Origin: Erysipelotrichaceae bacterium
GTDB taxonomy: Bacteria > Bacillota_I > Bacilli_A > Erysipelotrichales > Erysipelotrichaceae
Direction: 5' to 3'
DNA length: 64,000 nt
Assembly (NCBI GenBank): GCA_017428765.1
Contig: JAFRQF010000012.1
Span: 1-64,000 of the forward strand
Part shown: in pieces, positions 33,776 to 43,381 of the stretch
Position numbering within the stretch: the stretch's first letter is position 1
How the letters are laid out: each line of letters opens with the position of its first letter
Translations under genes and position numbers: made by a program
The notes under the pieces: generated by a model
The model's database searches: none
Told to the model about the DNA's origin: nothing
Seen by the model: only the letters and a program-made list of their open reading frames with translations

Positions 33776-34939
33776 ATGATCCAACTAGGAGTATCGCTTT
33801 ATCCCGAACAGGAGACTTTGCAGCAGATCGAAGATTATCTGAAGCTGGCAAAAAGCTATGGCTTCAGCAAAGTCTTCACCAGTTTGTTTTCCGTAGAAGG
33901 AACAAAGGAACAGATCATTGGCTACTTCAGCAATCTGACCGCCATCGCCCACAAGTACGGCATGCAGGTATACGGCGACTGCAACGCCCGCTTCTTTATG
34001 GAAATGAACGCCTCGCCGGATGACCTTTCGATCTTCAAACAGATCGGACTGGATGTCTTAAGACTGGATCTGATGTTCAACGATAAGCGCGATGTCGCCA
34101 TCGTCAACAACAAGGAAGGTCTCGGCGTACAGCTCAACGCAAGTCTCATTCCTGCCGTAAAACGCATCATTGAGCTTGGCGGAGACAGATCGAAGATCAT
34201 CGGTTCCTACAATTTCTATCCTTTGAGAAACACGGGAGCCGATTCAAAAAGCGTCTTGGAAGCCAACCGCTTCTTCAAAAGCGAAGGCATGAAGACACAG
34301 ATCTTCATCTCTTCGCAAGTCAAAGGATCCCACGGTCCCTGGCCGGTCTCGGATGGCCTTCCGACCATCGAAGAAGACAGAGATCTGTCGGTCGGTCTGC
34401 AGTTACGGCACGTTCTGGCACTTGGCTGCGACGAGGTGATATTCGGCAACGCCTTCGTATCGGAAGAAGAATTCAAAGAGATCGCCGATACGATGAACCA
34501 GATCTACGTCTATGGCGAAGACCGCCCGTTCTATTTCCCGGGCATCCGCTCACAGATCCCTATCGGCGATATCGAACGCATCCCTCTGACCATCGAGCTT
34601 GAGCCGGACGTATCCGACACGGAAAAAGAGATCCTGTTTGACTTCATGAAACACAATTCCAGCGAATACACGCATATCATCATCCGCTCCCGCTGGGGAA
34701 GGTTCGACTACCGGCCGATCCCGATCGAACCGAGAAAGTGCGACAAGGAATATTTTGAACAAGGCGATGTCCTGATCATCAACGGAAACATCCCGCGCTA
34801 CAAAGGCGAAGTCCACATCGTCAGAAACAGGATACGAAACGACGGCAGTCAGAACTACGTCGGAAGGATCGCTTCCAATGAACTCTTCCTTCTCGACTAT
34901 CTGCACTACATGGTGAACTTCGGCTTCATCCGCAATTAA
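33776..34939 (+). CDS. mupG: MupG-family (DUF871) 6-phospho-N-acetylmuramidase-like protein
   Basis: 387 residues. The N-terminal TIM-barrel (about 1-245) starts 'LGVSLYPEQETLQQIEDYLKLAKSYGFSKVFTSLFS', with 'VYGDCNARFF', 'DVLRLDLMF' and 'NFYPLRNTG'. The C-terminal domain (about 260-387) with 'YTHIIIRSRWGRFDYRPIP' and 'GDVLIINGNIPRYKGEVHIVRN' is the cyclophilin-like half, as in MupG, which cleaves MurNAc-6P-GlcNAc. DUF871 paralogues also sit in beta-glucoside PTS operons with unproven substrates, so the precise activity is open. First gene of the PTS/GH1 operon. Confidence 0.8.
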   Translation: MIQLGVSLYPEQETLQQIEDYLKLAKSYGFSKVFTSLFSVEGTKEQIIGYFSNLTAIAHKYGMQVYGDCNARFFMEMNASPDDLSIFKQIGLDVLRLDLMFNDKRDVAIVNNKEGLGVQLNASLIPAVKRIIELGGDRSKIIGSYNFYPLRNTGADSKSVLEANRFFKSEGMKTQIFISSQVKGSHGPWPVSDGLPTIEEDRDLSVGLQLRHVLALGCDEVIFGNAFVSEEEFKEIADTMNQIYVYGEDRPFYFPGIRSQIPIGDIERIPLTIELEPDVSDTEKEILFDFMKHNSSEYTHIIIRSRWGRFDYRPIPIEPRKCDKEYFEQGDVLIINGNIPRYKGEVHIVRNRIRNDGSQNYVGRIASNELFLLDYLHYMVNFGFIRN

Positions 34940-35004
34940 GGTTTTATTACCTCGCCAGGGTATAAACATATACGATCATAATTCAAAAAAAGAAAGGAGT
35001 AATT

Positions 35005-36486
35005 ATGGCAAAAACTGAAAAGAATTTCGCTCAGATCGCAGCCAGGATCATTGAACTGGTCGGCGGCAAAGACAACATCGCTCATGCCGGCCACTGTATG
35101 ACGAGACTGCGCATCACACCGAAAGACACCAGCCTTGTGAACATCGACGAGATCAAGAAGATCGGCGTCATCGGTGCACAGATGGTCGGTGACCAGGTAC
35201 AGGTCATCATCGGCAACGATATCGATGAAGTCTACGATGCATTCGTCAAAGCAAGCGGCGTCGAAAGAGAAGCTGTGATCGACGAGAACCTCGATCCTGA
35301 ACTGACCAAGAAGAAAGGCATCAAAGAGATCCTGGGATCCATCTTCCCGGCGATCGTCTCCTGTGTGTTCCCGATCCTTCCTGCATTACTGGCTTGCGGT
35401 CTATTGCAGGCGATCATGATGCTGCTGATCAACTTACATGTCGTGGCTGCCGACTCACCGACAGTCGCAACATTCACCTGGGTCTATAATGTAGCTTATT
35501 ATTTCTTACCGGTATTAGTCGCCTATGCCGCTTCCAGAAGATTCAACGTCAAAGCCGCAATGGCCATACTGATGGGCCTGATCCTGGTCTATCCGGACTT
35601 CGTCGAACTGTGCAAACAGGGCGTCGGCGCTACCATTCCGAATCCGGGCGGACCTCCTACGATCATTCCGGGTACCGGCAATGCCGGCTATCTCTTCGGC
35701 ATTCCGATCCATCCGGCGACCTATTCCAATACGATCATTCCGGCGATCCTCATCGTCTTCGTGATGAGCTATGTCGAGAAATTCCTCAATAAGGTCATTC
35801 CTAAGATCGTAAGATTCATCTTCGTACCGCTGCTGGAACTTGTGATCATGCTGCCGCTGGCACTATTGGTCTTAGCCCCGATCGGCGCGATACTCTCCGA
35901 AGCCTTTGCCGGCTTGCTGATCGGATTGTTCAATTCGCCGTTTGGCAAGATACTCATCCCGATCTTCTGTGCGATCTATCCGTACATCGTCATCACCGGC
36001 TTGCACTTCAACCTGATGGCTGTCGCCATGGCGATCGGCGGAAGATACGGAAAGAACCCGATCACGCATCCGGCAGGATTCCTGTTCCAGTACACGCAGG
36101 CTGCCGCATGTCTGGCTGTCGCACTTAAGGCAAAGAACGCGGAACGCAAGTCTCTGGCATTCTCCTGCGCATTCTCGGATGCGATCCCGGGCATCTCCGA
36201 ACCGGGTATGTACGGTGTCACCTTCAAATACAAGACACCTTTATATGGTGCCATGATCGGTTCCGCCGTCGGCGGTATCGTATGTACCGTACTGAATGTC
36301 GGTTCCTATGCCGGCGGACCGCCGAACATCTTCACTTTCCCGGTCTTCATCAATCCGCAGACCCACTCGATGGCTGACTTACGAGGCATGATCATCGCCA
36401 TTGCCGTCGGTGTTGTCGTGACATTCGTCGCTACGATGATGCTCTACAAGGACGAAGAAGCCGACAAGATCGACGCACAGGGCTAA
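35005..36486 (+). CDS. PTS transporter subunit EIIBC, beta-glucoside type
   Basis: 493 residues. EIIB domain with phosphocysteine C31 (AGHCMTRLRI) at about 8-90, then EIIC of about ten membrane helices (about 105-480), including 'ITGLHFNLMAVAMAIGG' and 'DAIPGISEPGMYGVTFKYKTPLYGAMIG'. No EIIA domain. It imports and phosphorylates a sugar taken on by the MupG-like protein and the following GH1 enzyme; identity unknown. RBS AAAGGAG; 3 bases precede the GH1 start. Like the other EIIBC of this window it needs a shared EIIA. Confidence 0.9.
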   Translation: MAKTEKNFAQIAARIIELVGGKDNIAHAGHCMTRLRITPKDTSLVNIDEIKKIGVIGAQMVGDQVQVIIGNDIDEVYDAFVKASGVEREAVIDENLDPELTKKKGIKEILGSIFPAIVSCVFPILPALLACGLLQAIMMLLINLHVVAADSPTVATFTWVYNVAYYFLPVLVAYAASRRFNVKAAMAILMGLILVYPDFVELCKQGVGATIPNPGGPPTIIPGTGNAGYLFGIPIHPATYSNTIIPAILIVFVMSYVEKFLNKVIPKIVRFIFVPLLELVIMLPLALLVLAPIGAILSEAFAGLLIGLFNSPFGKILIPIFCAIYPYIVITGLHFNLMAVAMAIGGRYGKNPITHPAGFLFQYTQAAACLAVALKAKNAERKSLAFSCAFSDAIPGISEPGMYGVTFKYKTPLYGAMIGSAVGGIVCTVLNVGSYAGGPPNIFTFPVFINPQTHSMADLRGMIIAIAVGVVVTFVATMMLYKDEEADKIDAQG

Positions 36487-37986
<1,500 letters not shown>

Positions 37987-37990
37987 TCAA

Positions 37991-38040
37991 AAAGGAACCG
38001 CTTCCCCTTTCCTTACCTAGCCGGCGGTTCCTTTTTCTTT
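37991..38040 (+). terminator. Terminator of the MupG-PTS-GH1 operon
   Basis: AAAGGAACCGC (37991-38001) and GCGGTTCCTTT (38024-38034), followed by more T. Confidence 0.85.
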
Positions 38041-38055
38041 GTTTTTTATATTTTT

Positions 38056-38661
38056 TTAGAGAGTTTTTTCCGAATACTCGGCGATACGTTTCTCGTATCC
38101 TTTCGCCTCATCCTCTTCGCCCTTGTTGCGGTACATGTCCGCCAGTAAGGCATAGTAAGGCATCTTCTGTTCTTCCTTCAGACCTTCGGCAAGTCCTTTG
38201 ACTTCATCGATGAACTTACATCCCTTTTCGATGTAAGTGTCATACATGACATCGAGCATCTTCTCATCTTTGACCTTGAGACCTTTGAGAAGATCGTAAT
38301 AAGTCCTTGTCTTTGCCTTGTCTTCCAGACCCAGGTAATAGTAGAAACCTTTCTTATAGAGGGCTTCCTTCTGTGCATTGTTCATGCGCATACCGAATGA
38401 ATCGAAGGCCTGATCGATGGCTTTCTTGTCTTCCTTCAGCATCGCTTCGTTCAGTTTGAGGAAGGCGATATTGTAGGCAGGGAATAACTTTCTCGTCTCA
38501 GCGGAATCGATGAGCTCATCAAAGGATGCGTAGTCTTTTTTACTTAAGAAGGAACTCAGCTTTTCAAACAGATCGTTCCTCTTTTTGTTCTGGTAGAACT
38601 GAAATCCCATGTCACCGATAAAGACGACAGCGACGATGGCGATCAGAATTTTAGGATCCAT
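38056..38661 (-). CDS. Membrane-anchored TPR-like protein, unknown function
   Basis: 201 residues from the ATG at 38661 (RBS GAGAGG). One membrane helix at about 3-20 (PKILIAIVAVVFIGDMGFQF), then a mostly helical domain with TPR-like spacing ('KMPYYALLADMYRNKGEEDEAKGYEKRIAEYSE'). No known name. A longer upstream frame is basic and has no RBS, so it was not used. Confidence 0.65.
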   Translation of the reverse strand: MDPKILIAIVAVVFIGDMGFQFYQNKKRNDLFEKLSSFLSKKDYASFDELIDSAETRKLFPAYNIAFLKLNEAMLKEDKKAIDQAFDSFGMRMNNAQKEALYKKGFYYYLGLEDKAKTRTYYDLLKGLKVKDEKMLDVMYDTYIEKGCKFIDEVKGLAEGLKEEQKMPYYALLADMYRNKGEEDEAKGYEKRIAEYSEKTL

Positions 38662-38867
38662 AATGCGCCTCTCATCCGATCCGACCCTCAAAAGCTTCTG
38701 CATCCTGTAGATCAGCTGCAGAATCCGGGATCTGAGATCTTTTCTTCTCTTTAAGTATACAGTCAATCCGGACCATCGTCTAATCGCGCAAGATCGTCGT
38801 TCCTGATCGTTTAGAACATGTCCTGCCTTTTCATGATCAAGATCTGTCTATACTCTGACTGCATATT

Positions 38868-38893
38868 TTAAAAAGACCGCATTACAGCGGCCA
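38868..38893 (-). terminator. Weak terminator after the peroxidase gene
   Basis: On the minus strand GGCCGC pairs with GCGGTC, followed by T5. Confidence 0.55.
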
Positions 38894-38901
38894 TAGGTAA
38901 A

Positions 38902-39441
38902 TTATAATAATGCTTCGACGCAGGCTTTGACCTTTTCCATGTCAGCCGTCGGCTCAAATCTTGCGACGACATTTCCTTCTCTGTCGATGATGAACTTCGT
39001 GAAGTTCCACTTGATATCGGATTTCTTGTCCCAATCCGGATCAGCTTTCGCAAACATGCCTTCCAGCAGTTCCTTGTACGGATGCGGATCGAATCCTTCA
39101 AAACCTTTTTGTGCCTTTAAGAAGGTGTATAAAGGAAGCTCATTTGCGCCGTTGACATCGGACTTCTTCATCTGTGGGAAAGTCGTGTTGTAGTGTAATG
39201 TGCAGAACTCGTGGATCTCATCATCGGAACCCGGAGCCTGCTGGCCGAACTGGTTGCACGGAATATCTAAGATCTCCAATCCTTTTTCATGATAATCTCT
39301 GTACATCTGCTCGATCGGTTCGTATTGCGGAGTGAAGCCGCAGCCTGTCGCTGTGTTGACGACCATGACGACCTTGCCTCTGTAATCATTGAGATCGAGT
39401 TCTTCGCCCTTGCCGGTAGTTACTTTGTAGTCATAAAACAT
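38902..39441 (-). CDS. Glutathione peroxidase family (thioredoxin-dependent peroxidase type)
   Basis: 179 residues. The peroxidatic cysteine C34 lies in NTATGCGFTPQY, the glutamine Q64 in PCNQFGQQ, and the tryptophan in KWNFTKFIID, completing the Cys-Gln-Trp-Asn site. A C in the 'FCTLHYNTTFPQM' helix could be the resolving cysteine. Bacterial members reduce lipid and hydrogen peroxides with thioredoxin. It is a cytosolic enzyme (no signal peptide) in an otherwise anaerobic-looking gene set. RBS GGAAA. Confidence 0.92.
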   Translation of the reverse strand: MFYDYKVTTGKGEELDLNDYRGKVVMVVNTATGCGFTPQYEPIEQMYRDYHEKGLEILDIPCNQFGQQAPGSDDEIHEFCTLHYNTTFPQMKKSDVNGANELPLYTFLKAQKGFEGFDPHPYKELLEGMFAKADPDWDKKSDIKWNFTKFIIDREGNVVARFEPTADMEKVKACVEALL

Positions 39442-39529
39442 GATGATATTTCCTTTCTTATGATCTCTTGTCGATTTGATAAGACAATTATACCAATTCT
39501 AATCCTCTTGTCTTCCATAATGCCCTAAG

Positions 39530-39565
39530 AAAAAAGTGTCCTGTCATTTTCTGACAGAACACCTT
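39530..39565 (-). terminator. Terminator after the Met/Pro-rich lipoprotein gene
   Basis: GTGTCCTGTCA pairs with TGACAGAACAC, one mismatch, with T6 on the minus strand. Confidence 0.75.
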
Positions 39566-39569
39566 TCGA

Positions 39570-40442
39570 TCATTCTTCGGTATTGATCGAATATACCTTT
39601 ACGGATGCCACTTCGTTGTTCTTATCGACGTCGATCGAAACGACATCACCGACCTTCAGATCGGAAACGGAACCTGTCGTTCCATCGCTGAGAGAAACAG
39701 CTGTATCCCCGAGATCGATAGTCACAGTCTCTTTTCCCTCTTTAAAGGTATAGGAACCGCCCATCTGGCCTTTCATGCCCTGGCCGCTTCCCATCATCGG
39801 CATCTGACCTTCCGTCATCTGCGGCATCTGTCCTTGCCCAAAGGCAGGAGCCTCATCGTTAAATTCAGGCATCTCACCATCCGCAGGGAACTGAGGCATC
39901 TGGCCATCGCCGAAAGCCGGGGCTTCACCATTGAATTGAGGCATCTGCCCATCGGTCATTTCCGGCATTTCGCCTTCTGTCATCTGTGGCATCTGACCGT
40001 CAGTCGGAAGCTGGCCTGTTTCAGACATCTGTCTTCTTTCACCGCGTCCTGGCATCATCGGTTCCATACCATTCATCTGCGGGGCTTCGCCCTGTGTCAT
40101 GTCACCGGAAGGAAGTTCCGGAACTTCACCGTCTGTTTCAGGCATCTGGCCTTCGCCAAAGGCAGGAGCTTCGCCGTTGAACTCCGGCATTTCGCCTTCT
40201 GCCATCTCCGGCGCTTCGCCGTTTGCCTGGAACTGTCCCATCTGCGGCATCTGGCCCATCGCCGCATCATCCTGTTTCAGTTTTCCGATCTGCAGCGTCA
40301 CACTGCTTCCGTTGATTGATGTGATCTTGCCTGTCAAAGTACGGTCGGAATAGTCTGCTTTATTTTCCGCTGCCACAGCAGAACAGGCGGATAAGAACAG
40401 CACCATGGTCAACGCTAAAGATAGTTTCAAAAGTTTCTTCAT
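39570..40442 (-). CDS. Lipoprotein with Met/Pro/Glu low-complexity repeats inside a beta domain
   Basis: 290 residues from the ATG at 40442 (RBS AAAGGAGGA). Signal peptide with lipobox LSAC. 'TLTGKITSINGSSVTLQIGKL' begins a small OB-like (DUF5666-type) domain that is interrupted by about 170 residues of imperfect repeats of 'G-x-M-P-x-(F/M)-x-x-(E/G)' (MPQMGQ, MPEFNGEAPAFGEGQMPE, MPQMTEGEMPE and so on), and resumes with 'TVTIDLGDTAVSLSDG...LKVGDVVSIDVDKNNEVASVKV'. Methionine- and acidic-rich tracts can bind metal, but no such function is demonstrated. Repeat length may vary between strains. Confidence 0.75.
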   Translation of the reverse strand: MKKLLKLSLALTMVLFLSACSAVAAENKADYSDRTLTGKITSINGSSVTLQIGKLKQDDAAMGQMPQMGQFQANGEAPEMAEGEMPEFNGEAPAFGEGQMPETDGEVPELPSGDMTQGEAPQMNGMEPMMPGRGERRQMSETGQLPTDGQMPQMTEGEMPEMTDGQMPQFNGEAPAFGDGQMPQFPADGEMPEFNDEAPAFGQGQMPQMTEGQMPMMGSGQGMKGQMGGSYTFKEGKETVTIDLGDTAVSLSDGTTGSVSDLKVGDVVSIDVDKNNEVASVKVYSINTEE

Positions 40443-40520
40443 AAGAAGTCCTCCTTTGACCACAGGATATTGGTTTAAAGTGAACTTCTTCTGAACTTGC
40501 GCTTAAATCGATATGAAATC

Positions 40521-41573
40521 TTATTGGACCAGATCGAAGACGTCGCCGCTCAGTGACATACAAAGATCCGTCTTGAGCACGATCGACTTTTCATCTTTGA
40601 TCGTAAAATCGATCTGCGTGACATCCTGACCGGCGTAGCCTTTCATCGAAGAGGCGTCAGTGACATGACAGATGTACATATCCTCTTTCTTTTCATACCA
40701 GCCGTTGTACTGGCCCATGCCGGAGTAGCAGTTTTCCGTAAAGACGAAATTGCCGTCTTCGAGAAGTTCCACGCTTGGAACATAGGCTTCCTGAATGTCC
40801 GGATGCATCATATTCTTATATCTTCTGAAAGATAGGTCGTCTTCATTTGGAAGCAGTTCGCCAAACAGGAAGACATCGCCCTGTTTCGATCCTCCGATAT
40901 CGGTATCCAGGATCAGTTTTCCTTTCTCTTCGATGATGAAGAAGATCGAATCCACACTTTCGCCAAAGGCACCCTTCGGTTCGAAATTTAAGATCCCGAT
41001 CAGCTCTTCTTCCCGCTCATAAGTTCCCGTTATCTGTATGGCACCCATGCCCTGGATGTCGACGAATTCGATGCTTCCGTCTTTGTTTATCACAAGGAAG
41101 GACTTGCTGTTGCCGGGCTGCGCAGAATTGTAATAGGTGCCGGTAATATCGATCTCTTCCGTCTTGGTTTCAGGAAGAGGATCGGCGCCTTTTATCTCCG
41201 TCGTCGAAAAGATCTGATCCGTCTTTGAACCGCTCAAAGATGTTTTGAGGACCAGAGTGTCTTCATCTTTGATCTCAAAAAGGATCTTTTTCACATCTCC
41301 GGAATCGGCAGACAGCGTACAGACATTCTCATCGATCTTGTAGGATCCGCTGATCTCATAGGTCTTGCCGTCCGCTTCCGTAAATACGAAAGATCCGTCT
41401 TTGCCAAACCACACTTTCGCATGATCGTTCTGTCCGTATTCGTTGACGGTATTGTAGTAAGTTCTGCCGCCAAGATCATATGCGCTTTTATCAGTTTCTT
41501 CCGTTTTCTTCGTACAGCCGGAAAAAGAAAGTATGACAAAACAGACAGACAGGATCAGAAATAACTTTTTCAT
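40521..41573 (-). CDS. Lipoprotein with three lipocalin-like repeats
   Basis: 350 residues. Signal peptide with lipobox FSGC (Cys about 20). Three homologous beta units follow: about 35-120 ('GGRTYYNTVNE...FGKDGSFVFTEADGKTYEISGSYKIDENVCTL'), 140-235 and 250-345 ('YVPSVELLEDGNFVFTENCYSGMGQYNGWYEKKEDMYIC'), each with a 'F-D-G-S-F-x-F-T' strand, as in small beta-barrel lipocalin-type domains of unknown ligand. RBS AAGGAGG. Confidence 0.75.
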   Translation of the reverse strand: MKKLFLILSVCFVILSFSGCTKKTEETDKSAYDLGGRTYYNTVNEYGQNDHAKVWFGKDGSFVFTEADGKTYEISGSYKIDENVCTLSADSGDVKKILFEIKDEDTLVLKTSLSGSKTDQIFSTTEIKGADPLPETKTEEIDITGTYYNSAQPGNSKSFLVINKDGSIEFVDIQGMGAIQITGTYEREEELIGILNFEPKGAFGESVDSIFFIIEEKGKLILDTDIGGSKQGDVFLFGELLPNEDDLSFRRYKNMMHPDIQEAYVPSVELLEDGNFVFTENCYSGMGQYNGWYEKKEDMYICHVTDASSMKGYAGQDVTQIDFTIKDEKSIVLKTDLCMSLSGDVFDLVQ

Positions 41574-41676
41574 TTCATTTCCTCCTTGTTATAGATGGAT
41601 TTTTTTTCTTATATCAACTTCATTATAACAAACAAAAAGGAAGCTTCCGCTTTCCTGTCAGCTCAATGGTCATCAG

Positions 41677-41698
41677 AAAAAGGTGCCTAAGCACCTTT
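41677..41698 (-). terminator. Terminator overlapping the phosphatidyltransferase stop
   Basis: AAAGGTGC, loop, GCACCTTT and T5 on the minus strand. Confidence 0.75.
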
Positions 41699-42205
41699 GA
41701 TCTGATTGATCGAAACGATATGGATGATCTCCTCGATGTTCGAGATGAAGGCACCCGCAAGTATCGTCAGAGAGAACGGGATCAGCAGCGGATGTTCGAC
41801 TAAGAAAGGCAGGAAGAACATCATGCCGCTGTTGATCTTGTTCACGATCGTATGCCGGCTTTCGAAATATCCTTTGGTAACGGCGACTGCGATATAGCAC
41901 AGGATGCGCACACCGACCGCCAGATAGATCAGTATCCAGATATAGCGCGGGAAGCGTCTTCTCAAAAACGGAAGTATCTTGTACATCATCATCGTATAGA
42001 ACGAGATGTCCGAGATCGAATCGAGTTTTGAACCCAGAGCGGAGATCGTATTGGTCTTCCTGGCGATGAAACCGTCCAGGATGTCGGAGATGCCGCACCA
42101 GATATAGATGACGAAAAACTCAGCGGACATCGTATCCGTAAAAAACAAGGCGATCGTTCCGATGAGCCTTGTCAATGTGATGATGTTCGCCAGATTCTTC
42201 TTCAT
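41687..42205 (-). CDS. CDP-alcohol phosphatidyltransferase family membrane enzyme
   Basis: 172 residues with the full signature D41-x2-D44-G45-x2-A48-R49-x8-G58-x3-D62-x3-D66 (DILDGFIARKTNTISALGSK then LDSISD). About four membrane helices. It transfers a phosphatidyl group from CDP-diacylglycerol to an alcohol; whether glycerol phosphate, inositol phosphate or another acceptor is used cannot be determined. Alone between terminator-bounded neighbours. Confidence 0.9.
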   Translation of the reverse strand: MKKNLANIITLTRLIGTIALFFTDTMSAEFFVIYIWCGISDILDGFIARKTNTISALGSKLDSISDISFYTMMMYKILPFLRRRFPRYIWILIYLAVGVRILCYIAVAVTKGYFESRHTIVNKINSGMMFFLPFLVEHPLLIPFSLTILAGAFISNIEEIIHIVSINQIKGA

Positions 42206-42243
42206 ACCATAAAAAATTATATCAAAACATGGTCATGACTGTC

Positions 42244-42870
42244 TTAACAATTGCTTAAATCGACAGCACCCGCATATTCGGGAAAACAGAGCTCCCATTC
42301 TTTTAAGGCATCGAAAGCCGTCTGTCTCAGATCATGTTTCGAAAAGACTTGAAGTGCCGTTTCAAACATCTCCTTACAATGAAAGTCAAAAGGAAGGATA
42401 TGTTTCTTTTCTGTACAAGACACCTTTTCTTCATCGGCTTTTTCCATCCATACGAAAACACAGCGGTCATCGCCATAACCGAAGGCTTCCTCCACGTTCA
42501 AAACAAGGTCCTCATCAAAACCTTTTACGATCGCCTTGTCGATGTAGCGGCAGTAATAGGAACCGTACTCGGTGAGCCCGTACTTCTTCCACGTATCGTA
42601 CCAGGCACATTTGGAAACCGTGGATACCGTCTTATCTTCTTCGAAGGAAAGTTTCGAAAGGTTCTCTCCTTGTTTCCCTCTCCATTCGCCGTTGATGAAA
42701 TAGTCATTGAGATCGCCGGTCAGGGAATTGGCCTTCATGCGTCTTCCCCGCTTGAAGCCGTAACTTTCCGTGAATTCTTTGATCAGCTTTTCCCCTTTTT
42801 CTTTTCCGGCAGCTTCGATGATGCCCTTACACAATAAGGCATATAAAACGGCGTGCTGTTCTATCTCCAT
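42244..42870 (-). CDS. ATC hydrolase (L-2-amino-thiazoline-4-carboxylate hydrolase) family protein
   Basis: 208 residues. 'SKCAWYDTWKKYGLTEYGSYYCRYIDKAIVKGFDEDLVLNV' and 'GDDRCVFVW' match the family pattern (C-x-W-Y-D ... Y-C-x-x-I-D ... C). Many members are uncharacterised and may be not hydrolases for that compound. RBS AGGAGGGG. The cytoplasmic enzyme has no partner genes besides the DUF1232 gene upstream, which ends at its own terminator. Confidence 0.75.
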   Translation of the reverse strand: MEIEQHAVLYALLCKGIIEAAGKEKGEKLIKEFTESYGFKRGRRMKANSLTGDLNDYFINGEWRGKQGENLSKLSFEEDKTVSTVSKCAWYDTWKKYGLTEYGSYYCRYIDKAIVKGFDEDLVLNVEEAFGYGDDRCVFVWMEKADEEKVSCTEKKHILPFDFHCKEMFETALQVFSKHDLRQTAFDALKEWELCFPEYAGAVDLSNC

Positions 42871-42879
42871 ATCCCCTCC

Positions 42880-42905
42880 TGAAGAAAAGGGCTTTCGCCC
42901 TTTCG
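42880..42905 (-). terminator. Terminator of the DUF1232 gene
   Basis: AAAGGGC, loop of 4, GCCCTTT, then T-rich on the minus strand. Sits just upstream of the ATC hydrolase RBS. Confidence 0.7.
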
Positions 42906-42909
42906 TCTT

Positions 42910-43344
42910 TTAGTCTTCTGCTTTTGTGATCGGTTCGACAGTCCTTGTAGCTTCAGAAGCATCTCTCCACTTGGAATAGTCTTCCAGTTCCTTGGAGTTG
43001 AGCTGCAATGCCAGACCTAAGACTGCGAGATCATCGACGATGCCGATCACCGGGATCTTGTCAGAGATCAGATCCTTGCCCTTGAGCATATATACCAGAG
43101 CGCCGACCATCGAAACGACGACTTTCGGCGAAACTTCGGTATACTCCTTGGCGATGTAAGAACGGATCATCGACAGCATCAATGGCAGTTTTGACGCATA
43201 CTGACCGATGTTCGGGATCTCGTTGAGTTTGGTTTCCGCTGTCTGTAAGATGTTCTCCAAGGCAGCCGTATCTTTCATGATGTTTTCGACCTTGGCTGAA
43301 GATTCATCCAGTAACGCTTTGATCTTATCTTTATCGATTTCCAT
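42910..43344 (-). CDS. YkvA-like DUF1232 protein
   Basis: 144 residues. 'LPLMLSMIRSYIAKEYTEVSPKVVVSMVGALVYMLKGKDLISDKIPVIGIVDDLAVLGLAL' is the DUF1232 block, with the D-x-I-P-(x)3-G-x-x-D-D core. Function unknown; the block has two moderately hydrophobic helices. RBS GGAGG. Precedes the ATC-type gene across a terminator. Confidence 0.85.
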   Translation of the reverse strand: MEIDKDKIKALLDESSAKVENIMKDTAALENILQTAETKLNEIPNIGQYASKLPLMLSMIRSYIAKEYTEVSPKVVVSMVGALVYMLKGKDLISDKIPVIGIVDDLAVLGLALQLNSKELEDYSKWRDASEATRTVEPITKAED

Positions 43345-43381
43345 AAATTATAACCTCCATTTACCTTTGATTAAATTATAA

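Noticed and set aside
39960-40240. CRISPR-like repeat in the Met/Pro-rich gene
   Set aside because: The repeats are degenerate, in frame and without unique spacers of constant length; they encode the peptide repeat.
39834-40319. Plus-strand His/Arg-rich frame opposite the Met/Pro-rich lipoprotein
   Set aside because: Mirror of the repeat region; no RBS or signal.
41673-42098. Minus-strand frame rich in Arg/His over the CDP-alcohol phosphatidyltransferase gene
   Set aside because: The other frame carries the complete DxxDG...AR...G...D...D signature.
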